Positions 29,322-37,344 of a stretch of DNA of 64,000 bases are shown here, in pieces; the stretch's first letter is position 1; each line of letters begins with the position of its first letter. Source of the stretch: Gemmatimonadetes bacterium bin94 (GTDB lineage Bacteria > Gemmatimonadota > Gemmatimonadetes > Longimicrobiales > Gaopeijiaceae); the NCBI GenBank assembly GCA_002238865.1, contig MPNE01000010.1, positions 55,052-119,051 on the forward strand, in the 5' to 3' direction. The notes below the pieces were generated by a model that saw only the letters and a list, made by a program, of their open reading frames with translations, was not told where the DNA came from and made no database searches. The translations under genes were made by a program, and so were the position numbers.

Positions 29322-29704
29322 GCGGACAGTACCACCGGCCCCACAGGTGGGCCTGGTTCCTGGAGCGGCCCGGCTACATGCGCTTCATGGTGCGGGAGCT
29401 GACCAGCTTCTTTGTCGGGGGGTACCTGGTCGTCTTCCTGATCACGCTGGCCCGGCTCGGAGGCGGTGAAGCGGCCTTCGCCGAGTGGGTGGCGGCGCTG
29501 GCCAGCCCGGGCTGGATGGCCGCCCATATCGTCGCGCTGGTGGCCGCCGTGTGGCACGCGGTGACGTGGTTCGCCGCCGTGCCGCAGGCGATGCCGATCT
29601 ACCTGGGCGAGGAGCGGCTGCCGGCCCCGATCGCCGCGATCGTGATGGGATACGGGCCGTGGCTCACCGTGACCGCCGTGATCGTCTGGTGGGTGCTCCG
29701 ATGA
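29318..29704 (+). CDS. frdC: fumarate reductase membrane subunit C
   Basis: 128 residues, about the length of E. coli FrdC (131). Three hydrophobic helices are seen (about 30-50, 65-90, 103-127). The pattern WFLERPGYMRFMVRELTS at the N-terminus and WHAVTWFAAVPQAMPIY in the second helix align with FrdC, the latter containing the conserved His and Trp-Phe of the helix. It anchors the catalytic dimer and helps form the quinone site. Overlaps both neighbours by four bases. Confidence 0.88.
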   Translation: MSGQYHRPHRWAWFLERPGYMRFMVRELTSFFVGGYLVVFLITLARLGGGEAAFAEWVAALASPGWMAAHIVALVAAVWHAVTWFAAVPQAMPIYLGEERLPAPIAAIVMGYGPWLTVTAVIVWWVLR

Positions 29705-30093
29705 GCGCGGGTGGCGTGAGCGGGGGCAGGGGCGGCCGCCCGGCGCGTCCTTCCGGCGAAGCATTCTGGTGGGCGGTGTTCTCGGCGGGCGGGGTGATGG
29801 CGGCCCTGTTCGTGCCGGCGTTCGTGATCGTGACGGGATTCCTGCTGCCAAGCGGTGACGCGGCGGTGGCCGCGGAGCGGTCGGCGCAGTTCGCGGCCGC
29901 GGCAGGGTGGTGGCCGGTGAAGCTGGTGCTTCTCGGCGTGGTCTCGCTGTCGCTCTTCCACTGCGGGCACCGGATTCGTCACACGCTCATGGACCTGGGG
30001 ATGCGCGGGGCGTCGGGGCTGCTCAAGCTGCCTTGTTACGGTGGAGCGCTGGCGGGCAGCGTTTGGCTGGGGTGGGTGCTCTGGGGGATTTGA
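29701..30093 (+). CDS. frdD: fumarate reductase membrane subunit D
   Basis: 130 residues, similar to E. coli FrdD (119) plus a short Gly-rich N-terminal extension. Three hydrophobic helices are present and SLFHCGHRIRHTLMDLG matches the FrdD signature F-H-C-x-H-R-I-x-H. The operon therefore encodes the four-subunit quinol:fumarate reductase architecture without haem-binding cytochrome b. In an aerobe it may serve as the only succinate:quinone oxidoreductase; that is inference. Confidence 0.88.
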   Translation: MSAGGVSGGRGGRPARPSGEAFWWAVFSAGGVMAALFVPAFVIVTGFLLPSGDAAVAAERSAQFAAAAGWWPVKLVLLGVVSLSLFHCGHRIRHTLMDLGMRGASGLLKLPCYGGALAGSVWLGWVLWGI

Positions 30094-30115
30094 GGGGTCG
30101 GGCCCTGGGTCGAAA

Positions 30116-31052
30116 TCAGGTCTGTCGGACCCGCCTGAGGAACTCTTCGGCGGTCTCGCATTCGATCACTGCATCGGCGATGGCGACGATGTCTTCCGGG
30201 CTGGAGAACCTCTCCGGCATCGACAGGAGCTGCTCGGCGGTGCCGGGACCGAACCTACGGCTAACTTGACGAAAAACCAGCTCGCATTCCCGCTGGATTG
30301 AGGCCTGCCGCTCCCGCTCAATGCCCTTCTGCAGCCACAACTGGTCCCGCTCCTCGCCCCACTTCCGGGCCCGCTCGATCAACGTCATCGTTCCTTTCTC
30401 CTCTCTGCTCTCTCGCAGTTTTCGCCGGAGCTTCTCGCCCTTCGGACCGTGCTACGATCAGCGGTTCCAGCAGCACGGCCGTAGGAGCCTGCTCGAACCT
30501 CGCGATCATCGCGAGCACGTTGTCGGGCGGCAGCGAGGCTGGATCGTGCGACCGCATCTCGATGAGAAGATATGGGAGGCTGGGTCGGTATCCAAGCGGT
30601 TCGCCGGGCACCGGGCCGAGCAGGTCGCCGACATCCTTGGCCGCGTTCCAGCGCCGCTCTCCGTTGTAGATGACGATGGGCAGCACGAAGGGGTACTCGC
30701 CGCCGGGTCCGAGGTCTTCCTGGCCGAGGCGCATCCAGATGGTGGCCATGTAGTCCATCATGCGCAGTGCCATGCGGTGATCGATGGTCGACTGGAACTC
30801 CAGCAGGATCAGGATGTAGACCCAGCCCTCGCCAGTGGTCCCGATTCGCCAGAGCATGTCGGCATGCCGCTGGCCGAGATGCTCGGTGACGAAGCTGGCG
30901 GGCATGCGTTCGAGGGTGGCGAAGTCGAGGTGGCAGGCGAGGTCACCGGCGACCGCGCACAGGGTGTCCTCTACGGTGCGCGGGTGAGCGAAAAAGTTCT
31001 TGTACGAGGCGTCGTGCCTGGGGTTCTCGGGCCGTTGCTGCTTTCCCGGCAT
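30116..31052 (-). pseudogene. Rpn family (PD-(D/E)XK, transposase-like) gene, broken by a frameshift
   Basis: The 5' part starts at ATG 31052 with GAGGG well placed. It encodes HDASYKNFFAHPRTVEDTL, LLEFQSTIDHRMALRMMDYM (Glu-Gln active-site strand) and LPIVIYNGE, the Rpn/PF04754 signature. Around 30450 the reading frame is lost: the continuing frame ends in unrelated sequence. The expected charged C-terminus (KGEKLRRKLRESREEKG, then MTLIERARKWGEERDQLW) is in another frame down to 30116. Rpn proteins are recombination-promoting DNA endonucleases, often present in many copies. Whether this is a true pseudogene or a one-base sequence error cannot be told. Confidence 0.8.
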
Positions 31053-31460
31053 GACCGGCATACCCTCGGGCGGGAAGGACGGCGGGAGACGGCGTCGGGG
31101 GTCGCGCCTGCCGGTCCCTCTGTGGTCAGAGGGTAACGGTGGCGGAGGGCCGGGGGCGGAAGAATGGCTGGATGGGACTTGTTCCCGGGATGGCGGGCGT
31201 TCTTGAAGCCAAGCGGTGTACAGAGTGCAATGAGAACACGACATCTTGAGCGAGACCAGCGCCGACTTCGTGAGTTCGAGAAGCGCTGGAGCGACCGTGG
31301 ACAGTTGGTATGATTCGTGCCGGTGGTGCGTCGGAACCACCCCGAGGGGACATCGTTTCGCGTGTGGCTACGGCAATGGGGTGGGTTGATAGAACCGACA
31401 GCCCTTGCACGGGGTTTTCAGCGTAGGCCGCCCCGTCGCACACCTGGCCCGGCGCCACGC
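31053..31460. other. intergenic stretch without a convincing gene
   Basis: This 408-bp stretch separates two leftward genes. It should contain the promoter of the Rpn-family gene and the 3' region of the Uma2 gene. Open frames present look like chance products of high GC. No repeat or hairpin was noticed. Confidence 0.5.
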
Positions 31461-32045
31461 CTACCGCTCAGGCGCCTCCCACAGGTCCAGGTGCCGCGAA
31501 AAGACTTCGTCAAGGTCGATCATCCCCACCCGCGCGGTTCCCAACCGGACGGGAATCTCCCCCGTGAAGCGCTCGTGCCCGGGAGTGCCTCCGAAGCGCC
31601 ACACGTCCACCACATCCTCGACAGGGTCCGCGATCCAGTATTCCCGCACGCCACATCGCGCGTAGAGATCGAGCTTGATCCCGCGGTCGCGGTGCGCGGT
31701 GGACGGGGAGAGGATCTCGACCACCAGGTCGGGAGCGCCCAGCATCAGCTTCTCGGTGATGATCCCCTGCCTCTCGTTGGACACGAAGAGCAGGTCGGGC
31801 TGCACCCGGTCGCTCGTGCTCGGGAATTCGACCAGGCACGGGGCGTAGAACACCTCACCGTGTCCGGTCTCCTCAAGAAGCCGCACCAAGGCCAACTGAA
31901 GCCGCTTCGAGACGCGCTGGTGGCGGGTCACCGGGGCCGGCGTCATGTACAGCCGCCCCCCAATGAACTCGTAGCGATTGCCGTCGTCCGGCATCCGCTC
32001 GACGTCCTCCCATGTGGCCGGTGCTCTCGTCTGCATGGTGGACAC
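31461..32045 (-). CDS. Uma2 family (DUF820) PD-(D/E)XK protein
   Basis: 194 residues from GTG 32045, chosen because GGGAGG lies six bases upstream; ATG 32036 is the alternative. The Uma2 pattern is clear: TWEDVERMPDDGNRYEFIGG at the start, VQPDLLFV, LGAPDLVVEILSPSTAHRDR (Asp and Glu-x-Leu/Ile active-site strand) and KLDLYARCGVREYWIADP. The fold is that of a restriction endonuclease; the biological role of Uma2 proteins is unknown and they occur in large numbers in some genomes. Confidence 0.9.
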   Translation of the reverse strand: MSTMQTRAPATWEDVERMPDDGNRYEFIGGRLYMTPAPVTRHQRVSKRLQLALVRLLEETGHGEVFYAPCLVEFPSTSDRVQPDLLFVSNERQGIITEKLMLGAPDLVVEILSPSTAHRDRGIKLDLYARCGVREYWIADPVEDVVDVWRFGGTPGHERFTGEIPVRLGTARVGMIDLDEVFSRHLDLWEAPER

Positions 32046-32129
32046 ATCATACCTCCCCGCCCTCGGGTGCGCGAACCGTTCCGAGGGGGGAGGGTACAAG
32101 GGTGCCGTCATCGGTCTGTCATCTTGGAA

Positions 32130-32171
32130 CTCCCCGGGCGCGCCGGTGCCAAGCCCGGCGCACCCGGGGAG
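32130..32171 (-). terminator. strong GC hairpin after the spondin gene
   Basis: Arms 32130-32146 and 32155-32171 pair over 17 bp with one mismatch around an 8-base loop. It starts eight bases after the stop codon of the leftward gene ending at 32179. Only a short T-rich tail follows on that strand, so intrinsic termination is likely but not certain. Confidence 0.7.
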
Positions 32172-32178
32172 CTTCACC

Positions 32179-34119
32179 CTATCCGGCCACCTTCGTCAGC
32201 GTGACCCGCAGGACATCGCCGAGCTCCGGATACGTGAAGCAGGGCTCCAGAATGCTGACCACGCCGTTCTCGGCCGGCCCCGTGTCGGGTCCCGGCTGCC
32301 GTGGCGCCTGGTAGGTCCCGAATCCGGGCTTCTCGTTGACCTCCGTGCCCGCGTCCCAGAGCAGGAGCCGGTCCGTGATGTCGCCTTCGAGCGCGACCCC
32401 ATCCGGGAAGAGGTCGATGCCTTCCTCCGAGGGGGCGTAGAAGAGGTCGTTGGACTGAACGAACATCGTGACGAACGACAGCGCGTCGCCGGGTGTGGCG
32501 ATCACGTTGAATTCGTAGGCCTGGCCCGGGCCGACGGGCGCGCCTCCATCGGCGCCGACCGGGACCGCGAACACGCCCGCGTCGCGATGCCCCCCCGCGG
32601 CTCCGACCTCGGCTGCGAGCGTCGCCGGATTCCCGTCCTCCGCCATGGCTTCAAGGCCCGCGCTCGCCGCTTCGTCGGCGTTGAACAGCATGGTGCCCGC
32701 CGCGTGGGTCGCGTAGACACCGGGCGCGATCAGGTTGGTCAGCCCGGCCCGCTCCTTCAGCGCCGCGGCGTAGGCGCCCACGACACCGTCTTCCGCCAGC
32801 GCTTCCAGCCCCTCGCCCCGGTCCGCCTCGCCCTCGGTGAAGAGGGGGTTGTCCCCGGTATGGACCACGAACACGCCAGGTGCGAGCGGCGTGGGGTGGC
32901 CCTCCCCGTCCGCCGTCCGGAGCGTTGTGGCGGTGCTGATGTTCTCGATCGTGAGCCCGAACTGCGTCGGGGCCACATGGTCGCGGTGGAGGGTCACGCG
33001 AATCACGTCCGAGACCTCCGGCAGGTTGCCGAAATCGTCGGTGGCGAGGCGCACCGTGTTGTCGGCGTCGGCCGCCCCGGAATCCCCGCCGCTGCGAATG
33101 GGCTGATCGGCGCCGGTGCCCGGCTGCTGATTCACCTCGGTGCCGGCGTCCCAGAGCATGATCTGGTCCGTGATGTCGCCGGTGACAGGACCGTCCTCGT
33201 TCCACAGCGCGATCCCCTCCCCGTCGGGGGCGTAGAAGAGGTCGTTCGACTGGACGAACATCGTGGCGAAAGAGAGGTAGTGGCCCGGGCCGGCGTGGAA
33301 GTGGAATTCGTAGGCCTCGCCGGGGAGCAGGGGACCGGGGCCGTCCGCGCCCATGGGCACCGCAAAGCTCCCGCTCTCGGAGAAGTCGTAGGCCCTGGAG
33401 ACGTTCGCGATCCGGACAAGGTAGTCGACCTGTCCCGGCAGGCGGGCAACCGCACCCGCGAAGCTGACGTTCGCGGACTCTCCCGCCGCGACCGAGACGG
33501 ACCGGCTTGCAGGATCGAACACGTACCTGTCCGCGTCGAAGCCGGAAATCTCGACCGTGTGGTCTCCGGCGCGAACACCGGCGAAGTCGTAGTTGCCGTC
33601 GGCGTCGGTCATGGCGGACATGGCCTCGACGCCGGAGAGTGCGACGGACACCCCGGCGATGCCGGTCTCGTCGACCGTCACGGAACCCGCGATGGTCGCC
33701 GTCCGGATGTACATGCCCATGAAGTCCACCACATCCTCCTGTGCATGACCCACGATGTCCACCGATCCCGATGTTGCGGCAAATTCGGTGTCCGGGGGGA
33801 AGTTGCTGATGGTGACCGTGTACGACCCCTCGTCCACGTTCGCGAAGGAATACATGCCGCCTCCGCCGGTCGCGGTGGACGCGCCGTTGCTGAGCGACAC
33901 GGTGACGCCGTCGAGGCCCATGGCTTCCACCGAGACCGTTCCGGTGATCGAGCCGAAGATCGGTGGAGCGAGCGGTTCGTTGCACGCGGAGGTGATAGCG
34001 GCCAGCGCCAGGGTGGCGAGCGCCAGGATGGGGGTCTTGCGAGGTCGGGCCGTGCCGGCTGGCGAGGAACGCGAGACACTCGCTGCGGGACGGCGGGGAG
34101 CGATAGAATGGGTATCCAT
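32179..34119 (-). CDS. lipoprotein with two spondin N-type domains and regulatory-like beta domains
   Basis: 646 residues from ATG 34119 (GGAAGG six bases upstream). A lipobox (ALAAITSAC) lies near residue 45, so it is probably anchored to a membrane. Two beta-sandwich segments of the Ig/carboxypeptidase-regulatory type follow (SITGTVSVEAMGLDGVTVSL; AGSVTVDETGIAGVSVALSG). The rest holds two spondin-type modules, recognisable by YLVRIANVSRAYDFSESGSF and by the repeated phrases FATMFVQSNDLFYAP / FVTMFVQSNDLFYAP and LWDAGTEVN in both halves. Spondin N domains are found in secreted adhesion proteins. Function in bacteria is unknown; a surface role is inferred. Confidence 0.82.
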   Translation of the reverse strand: MDTHSIAPRRPAASVSRSSPAGTARPRKTPILALATLALAAITSACNEPLAPPIFGSITGTVSVEAMGLDGVTVSLSNGASTATGGGGMYSFANVDEGSYTVTISNFPPDTEFAATSGSVDIVGHAQEDVVDFMGMYIRTATIAGSVTVDETGIAGVSVALSGVEAMSAMTDADGNYDFAGVRAGDHTVEISGFDADRYVFDPASRSVSVAAGESANVSFAGAVARLPGQVDYLVRIANVSRAYDFSESGSFAVPMGADGPGPLLPGEAYEFHFHAGPGHYLSFATMFVQSNDLFYAPDGEGIALWNEDGPVTGDITDQIMLWDAGTEVNQQPGTGADQPIRSGGDSGAADADNTVRLATDDFGNLPEVSDVIRVTLHRDHVAPTQFGLTIENISTATTLRTADGEGHPTPLAPGVFVVHTGDNPLFTEGEADRGEGLEALAEDGVVGAYAAALKERAGLTNLIAPGVYATHAAGTMLFNADEAASAGLEAMAEDGNPATLAAEVGAAGGHRDAGVFAVPVGADGGAPVGPGQAYEFNVIATPGDALSFVTMFVQSNDLFYAPSEEGIDLFPDGVALEGDITDRLLLWDAGTEVNEKPGFGTYQAPRQPGPDTGPAENGVVSILEPCFTYPELGDVLRVTLTKVAG

Positions 34120-34151
34120 GAAATGCCTTCCTTTCGATGAGGTTGCGCACC

Positions 34152-35372
34152 ATGACACCCCTCCATTCCGACCCCGTTCCGGGGTTCCCGAAAGTTCCAA
34201 TCGGGCCGCTGAACGGCCCCGATTCGGACCTGGTTGCCCACCTCGCCAGCTTTTGCGGGGAGCTGCGGAGCGTCGGGGTTGCGGTCACCCTCGGCGACGA
34301 GATCGACGCCGCCACGTCTCTTGCCCACGTCGACATCGGCGATCGGAGCGAAGTGCGGCTGGGGCTGCGGACCAGCCTGAAGGTCGAGTACCGGGCGTGG
34401 GGGGTCTTCGACGACGTCTTCGACCGTTTCTGGCGCTCGGGCGGACCGTCCCCGCAGCGCGACCGTGGCCCGCGCCGGCGGCGGCAGCGTGCGCCCCGCA
34501 GCTGGCCCGGGCAGGACAACCCGCTGACGTCGCTGGCGCGAAGGCTGGCCGAGGAGCACGGCGTCGCGCCCGGCGAGGAGGTTCCGGATCCCGACGGCGG
34601 CAGACCCGGCTACAGTCCCCGGGTGCTGCTGCGGGACAAGTCCTTCGAGGCCTGCACCGAGGATGAACTCGTGCAGATGGAGCGCCTGCTGGCCCGGGTG
34701 GCACGGAGACTCGCGACGCGGCGAAGCCGGAGACTCGTGCCCTCCGAGCGCGGCCCCGTCGTCGATCTCCGCCGCAGCTTCCGCCGCTCCCTCGTCCGCG
34801 GAGGCGAACTGATCGACCTGGCGCGGCGCGAGCGGGCCGTCGAGTTGCCCCACCTGGTCGTCCTCTGCGACACCAGCGGCTCGATGGATCCCTATTCGCG
34901 CTTCCTGCTCACCTTCGTGCTATCGCTGGGGAAGGTCGCGCGCCGGACCGAGACCTTCGCCTTCAACACATCGCTGACCCGGCTCACCCCGTGGATCACG
35001 GCGGGCAACGTGGCGGCCACGCTGCGGCGGTTCGCCCGCAACGTCGAGGACTGGTCCGGAGGCACCCGAATCGGCAACTGTCTTGCGGATTTTGCGGAGA
35101 ATCACTTGCGCCGGACCGTGTCGGCTGATACATCGGTCCTGATCTTCAGCGACGGGCTGGACCGAGGCGGCACCGGCGAACTCGAGACGGCGTTGCTGGC
35201 GATCCGGAGGCGCGCGCGTCGTGTCATCTGGCTGAACCCGCTCATGGGGGACCCGAGGTACCGGCCCGAAGCCAGGGGCATGAAGGCGGCGCTTCCGCAC
35301 ATTGACGATCTGGTCCCCGCTCACAATCTGGAGTCACTGGAGGCCCTGCTGCCGATGCTGGAACGCTCATGA
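34152..35372 (+). CDS. coxE: VWA-domain protein, CoxE-type
   Basis: 406 residues; ATG 34152 chosen because GAGG lies nine bases upstream, whereas ATG 34137 has no ribosome site. A basic linker (about 100-120) precedes the C-terminal von Willebrand A domain with its MIDAS motif DTSGSMDPYSRF and downstream FSDGLDRGGTGEL. CoxE works with the MoxR ATPase CoxD in metal-site assembly of CO dehydrogenase. The stop overlaps the coxG start (ATGA). Only 32 bp separate this start from the divergent spondin lipoprotein start. Confidence 0.9.
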   Translation: MTPLHSDPVPGFPKVPIGPLNGPDSDLVAHLASFCGELRSVGVAVTLGDEIDAATSLAHVDIGDRSEVRLGLRTSLKVEYRAWGVFDDVFDRFWRSGGPSPQRDRGPRRRRQRAPRSWPGQDNPLTSLARRLAEEHGVAPGEEVPDPDGGRPGYSPRVLLRDKSFEACTEDELVQMERLLARVARRLATRRSRRLVPSERGPVVDLRRSFRRSLVRGGELIDLARRERAVELPHLVVLCDTSGSMDPYSRFLLTFVLSLGKVARRTETFAFNTSLTRLTPWITAGNVAATLRRFARNVEDWSGGTRIGNCLADFAENHLRRTVSADTSVLIFSDGLDRGGTGELETALLAIRRRARRVIWLNPLMGDPRYRPEARGMKAALPHIDDLVPAHNLESLEALLPMLERS

Positions 35373-35815
35373 AGATCCAGGAGAAGTTCACCGTGGACGC
35401 CCCGGCCGATTCGGTCTGGGAATTCCTGATCGACCCGGAGCGCGTCGCCGCTGCCCTCCCGGGCGCCCAAATCACCGAAAAGCTCGACGACAACACCTAC
35501 AAGGGCGGCATGGCCGTCAACGTGGGCCCGCTTGCCGCCAACTATACCGGAACCGTCGCCTTCGACCTCGACGAGGAACAGCGGGCCGCTTCAGTTCGCG
35601 CGAGGGGGCAGGGCAAGGCCGGGATGGGCAACGCCGACATGACGATGACCAGCCGCGTTGTGGAGCTCGGACCCGCGAAGACGGAGGTGACGGTCGCGGC
35701 CAACCTGAGCGTCACCGGGATCCTGGCCCAGCTCGGCCGCGGCATGATGCAGCACGTCAGCAAGAGGATGTTCAAGCAGTTCACCGAGGTCCTGGCCAGG
35801 GAGCTCGCCCCCTAG
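35369..35815 (+). CDS. coxG: CoxG-type SRPBCC family protein
   Basis: 148 residues overlapping coxE by four bases. The START/SRPBCC fold of CoxG is evident from MKIQEKFTVDAPADSVWEFL, IDPERVAAALPGA, YKGGMAVNVGPLAANYTGTV and VTVAANLSVTGILAQLGRGM. CoxG is proposed to attach CO dehydrogenase to the membrane or to carry quinone for it. The family name is certain; the mechanism is from published work on other bacteria and not visible here. Confidence 0.92.
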   Translation: MKIQEKFTVDAPADSVWEFLIDPERVAAALPGAQITEKLDDNTYKGGMAVNVGPLAANYTGTVAFDLDEEQRAASVRARGQGKAGMGNADMTMTSRVVELGPAKTEVTVAANLSVTGILAQLGRGMMQHVSKRMFKQFTEVLARELAP

Positions 35816-35867
35816 AAGAGTCACTGAAAGCGCCCCAAGAGGAGTTTGCTCCGCACAAGGAGGACGA

Positions 35868-36830
35868 ATGATTCCCCCGCAATTCGACTATCATGCCCCC
35901 GGCAGCCTGGAGGAAGCTCTCGCGCTCCTTGGCAGCCTCGACGACGCCAAGGTCATGTCGGGCGGCCAGAGCCTGCTCCCGATGCTCAAGCTGCGTCTGG
36001 CGTCGCCCGCGAACATCGTGGACATCGGGCGCATCCCGGGGCTGGACTCGATTTCCGAAGAGGGCGGTTTCCTGCGCATCGGCGCGCTGGTGACCGAGAC
36101 GGCGCTGGAGGAGAGCTCGGTCGTCGCGGATCGCTACCCGATCCTCCTGGACACGGCCAGGGTCATCGCCGATCCGCTGGTCCGGAACCGCGCCACGATC
36201 TGCGGCAACGTCGCCCACGGCGACCCGGCCAACGACCACCCGGCGACCATGATCGCGCTGGGGGCGCAGATGGTCGCGACGGGGCCGAACGGCGAGCGCA
36301 CGATCGGGGTCGACGACTTCTTCCAGGGCCTCTTCATGACGGCGCTGGAGCCCGGTGAGATCCTGACCGAAATACGCATTCCATCGCCCGCGGGGGCGGC
36401 CGGGGGACTTCGTTCGGACAGCGAACAAAGTGGCGGCGCCTACCTCAAGCTGGAACGCAAGGTGGGCGACTACGCGGTGGCGGGCGTGGCCGTGCAGCTG
36501 ACGCTCGACGACAGCGGCAAGGTGACCCGGGCCGGCGTAGGCCTCACCAACCTCGGCTTCGCGCCGATCCGGGCGTCAGCGGCCGAGGCGGCGCTGACCG
36601 GTGCACGGCTCGTGGAGCGGGGCGGTCTTCGGGGCGCTTTCAGCAAGGTCCGCGATGCGATCACGCGCGCACCCGACGCCGACGAGGTCATCGCGGCCGC
36701 CGCCCAGGCAGCCGCCGACGCCACCGATCCCGTCGCCGACCGCCGCGGTTCGGTCGAATACAAGAGAAACATGGCCCGCGTGCTGACCGGACGGGCCATT
36801 GCCAAGGCGCTCGCGCGCGCTGGAGGGTAG
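35868..36830 (+). CDS. coxM: CO dehydrogenase FAD-binding medium subunit
   Basis: 320 residues with AAGGAGG five bases before ATG. FAD-binding motifs [19 protein letters not shown] (residues about 29-47) and [17 protein letters not shown] (about 107-123) are intact. The C-terminal CO_deh_flav_C domain runs from about residue 180 ([19 protein letters not shown]). It carries electrons from the iron-sulfur subunit to quinone. Order coxM-coxS-coxL is that of form I CO dehydrogenase operons. Confidence 0.94.
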   Translation: MIPPQFDYHAPGSLEEALALLGSLDDAKVMSGGQSLLPMLKLRLASPANIVDIGRIPGLDSISEEGGFLRIGALVTETALEESSVVADRYPILLDTARVIADPLVRNRATICGNVAHGDPANDHPATMIALGAQMVATGPNGERTIGVDDFFQGLFMTALEPGEILTEIRIPSPAGAAGGLRSDSEQSGGAYLKLERKVGDYAVAGVAVQLTLDDSGKVTRAGVGLTNLGFAPIRASAAEAALTGARLVERGGLRGAFSKVRDAITRAPDADEVIAAAAQAAADATDPVADRRGSVEYKRNMARVLTGRAIAKALARAGG

Positions 36831-36834
36831 GGAC

Positions 36835-37344
36835 ATGGCCAGACACAACGTCACCGTCACCGTGAACGGCGAGGCGCATTCGCGCGAGGTCGACTCCCGA
36901 CTGCTCCTCGTCCACCTGATCCGCGACGAACTCGCGCTCACCGGCACCCACATCGGCTGCGACACCACGCACTGCGGCGCGTGCACCGTGCTGGTCGACG
37001 GCGTGCCCACCAAGTCGTGCACCGTGCTGGCCGTTCAGGCCGACGGCGCCGAGATCGGCACGGTCGAGGGGCTCGCCGACGCCAACGGCATGAGCGCGCT
37101 GCAGGAGGGCTTCATGCAGGAGCACGGCCTGCAGTGCGGCTTCTGCACCCCCGGCATGCTGATGACCGGGACCGCGCTCCTTGCACGCAACGCGAACCCC
37201 GGCGAAGCCGAGATCCGCGAGGCGATATCGGGGAATCTCTGCCGCTGCACCGGATACGTGAACATCGTCAAGGCGGTCGAGTACGCGGCCGCGAAGATGG
37301 CCGGGGCCGACGACGACGCCCCCGCCGCCGAGGAGGCCAACTGA
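36835..37344 (+). CDS. coxS: CO dehydrogenase iron-sulfur small subunit
   Basis: 169 residues from ATG 36835, four bases after the coxM stop. Two [2Fe-2S] clusters: plant-type ligands in [18 protein letters not shown] with a later Cys in TKSC; the second in [11 protein letters not shown] and [16 protein letters not shown]. Length matches CoxS (about 166). The TGATG overlap couples it to coxL. Confidence 0.95.
   Translation: MARHNVTVTVNGEAHSREVDSRLLLVHLIRDELALTGTHIGCDTTHCGACTVLVDGVPTKSCTVLAVQADGAEIGTVEGLADANGMSALQEGFMQEHGLQCGFCTPGMLMTGTALLARNANPGEAEIREAISGNLCRCTGYVNIVKAVEYAAAKMAGADDDAPAAEEAN

Noticed and set aside
31978..34140. 720-codon rightward frame opposite the spondin lipoprotein
   Set aside because: Shadow of the spondin gene; the real gene has ribosome site, lipobox and repeated domains.
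36981..37343. Upstream extension of coxL by 121 codons
   Set aside because: It overlaps coxS in another frame; the ATG at 37344 gives the normal CoxL N-terminus and TGATG coupling.
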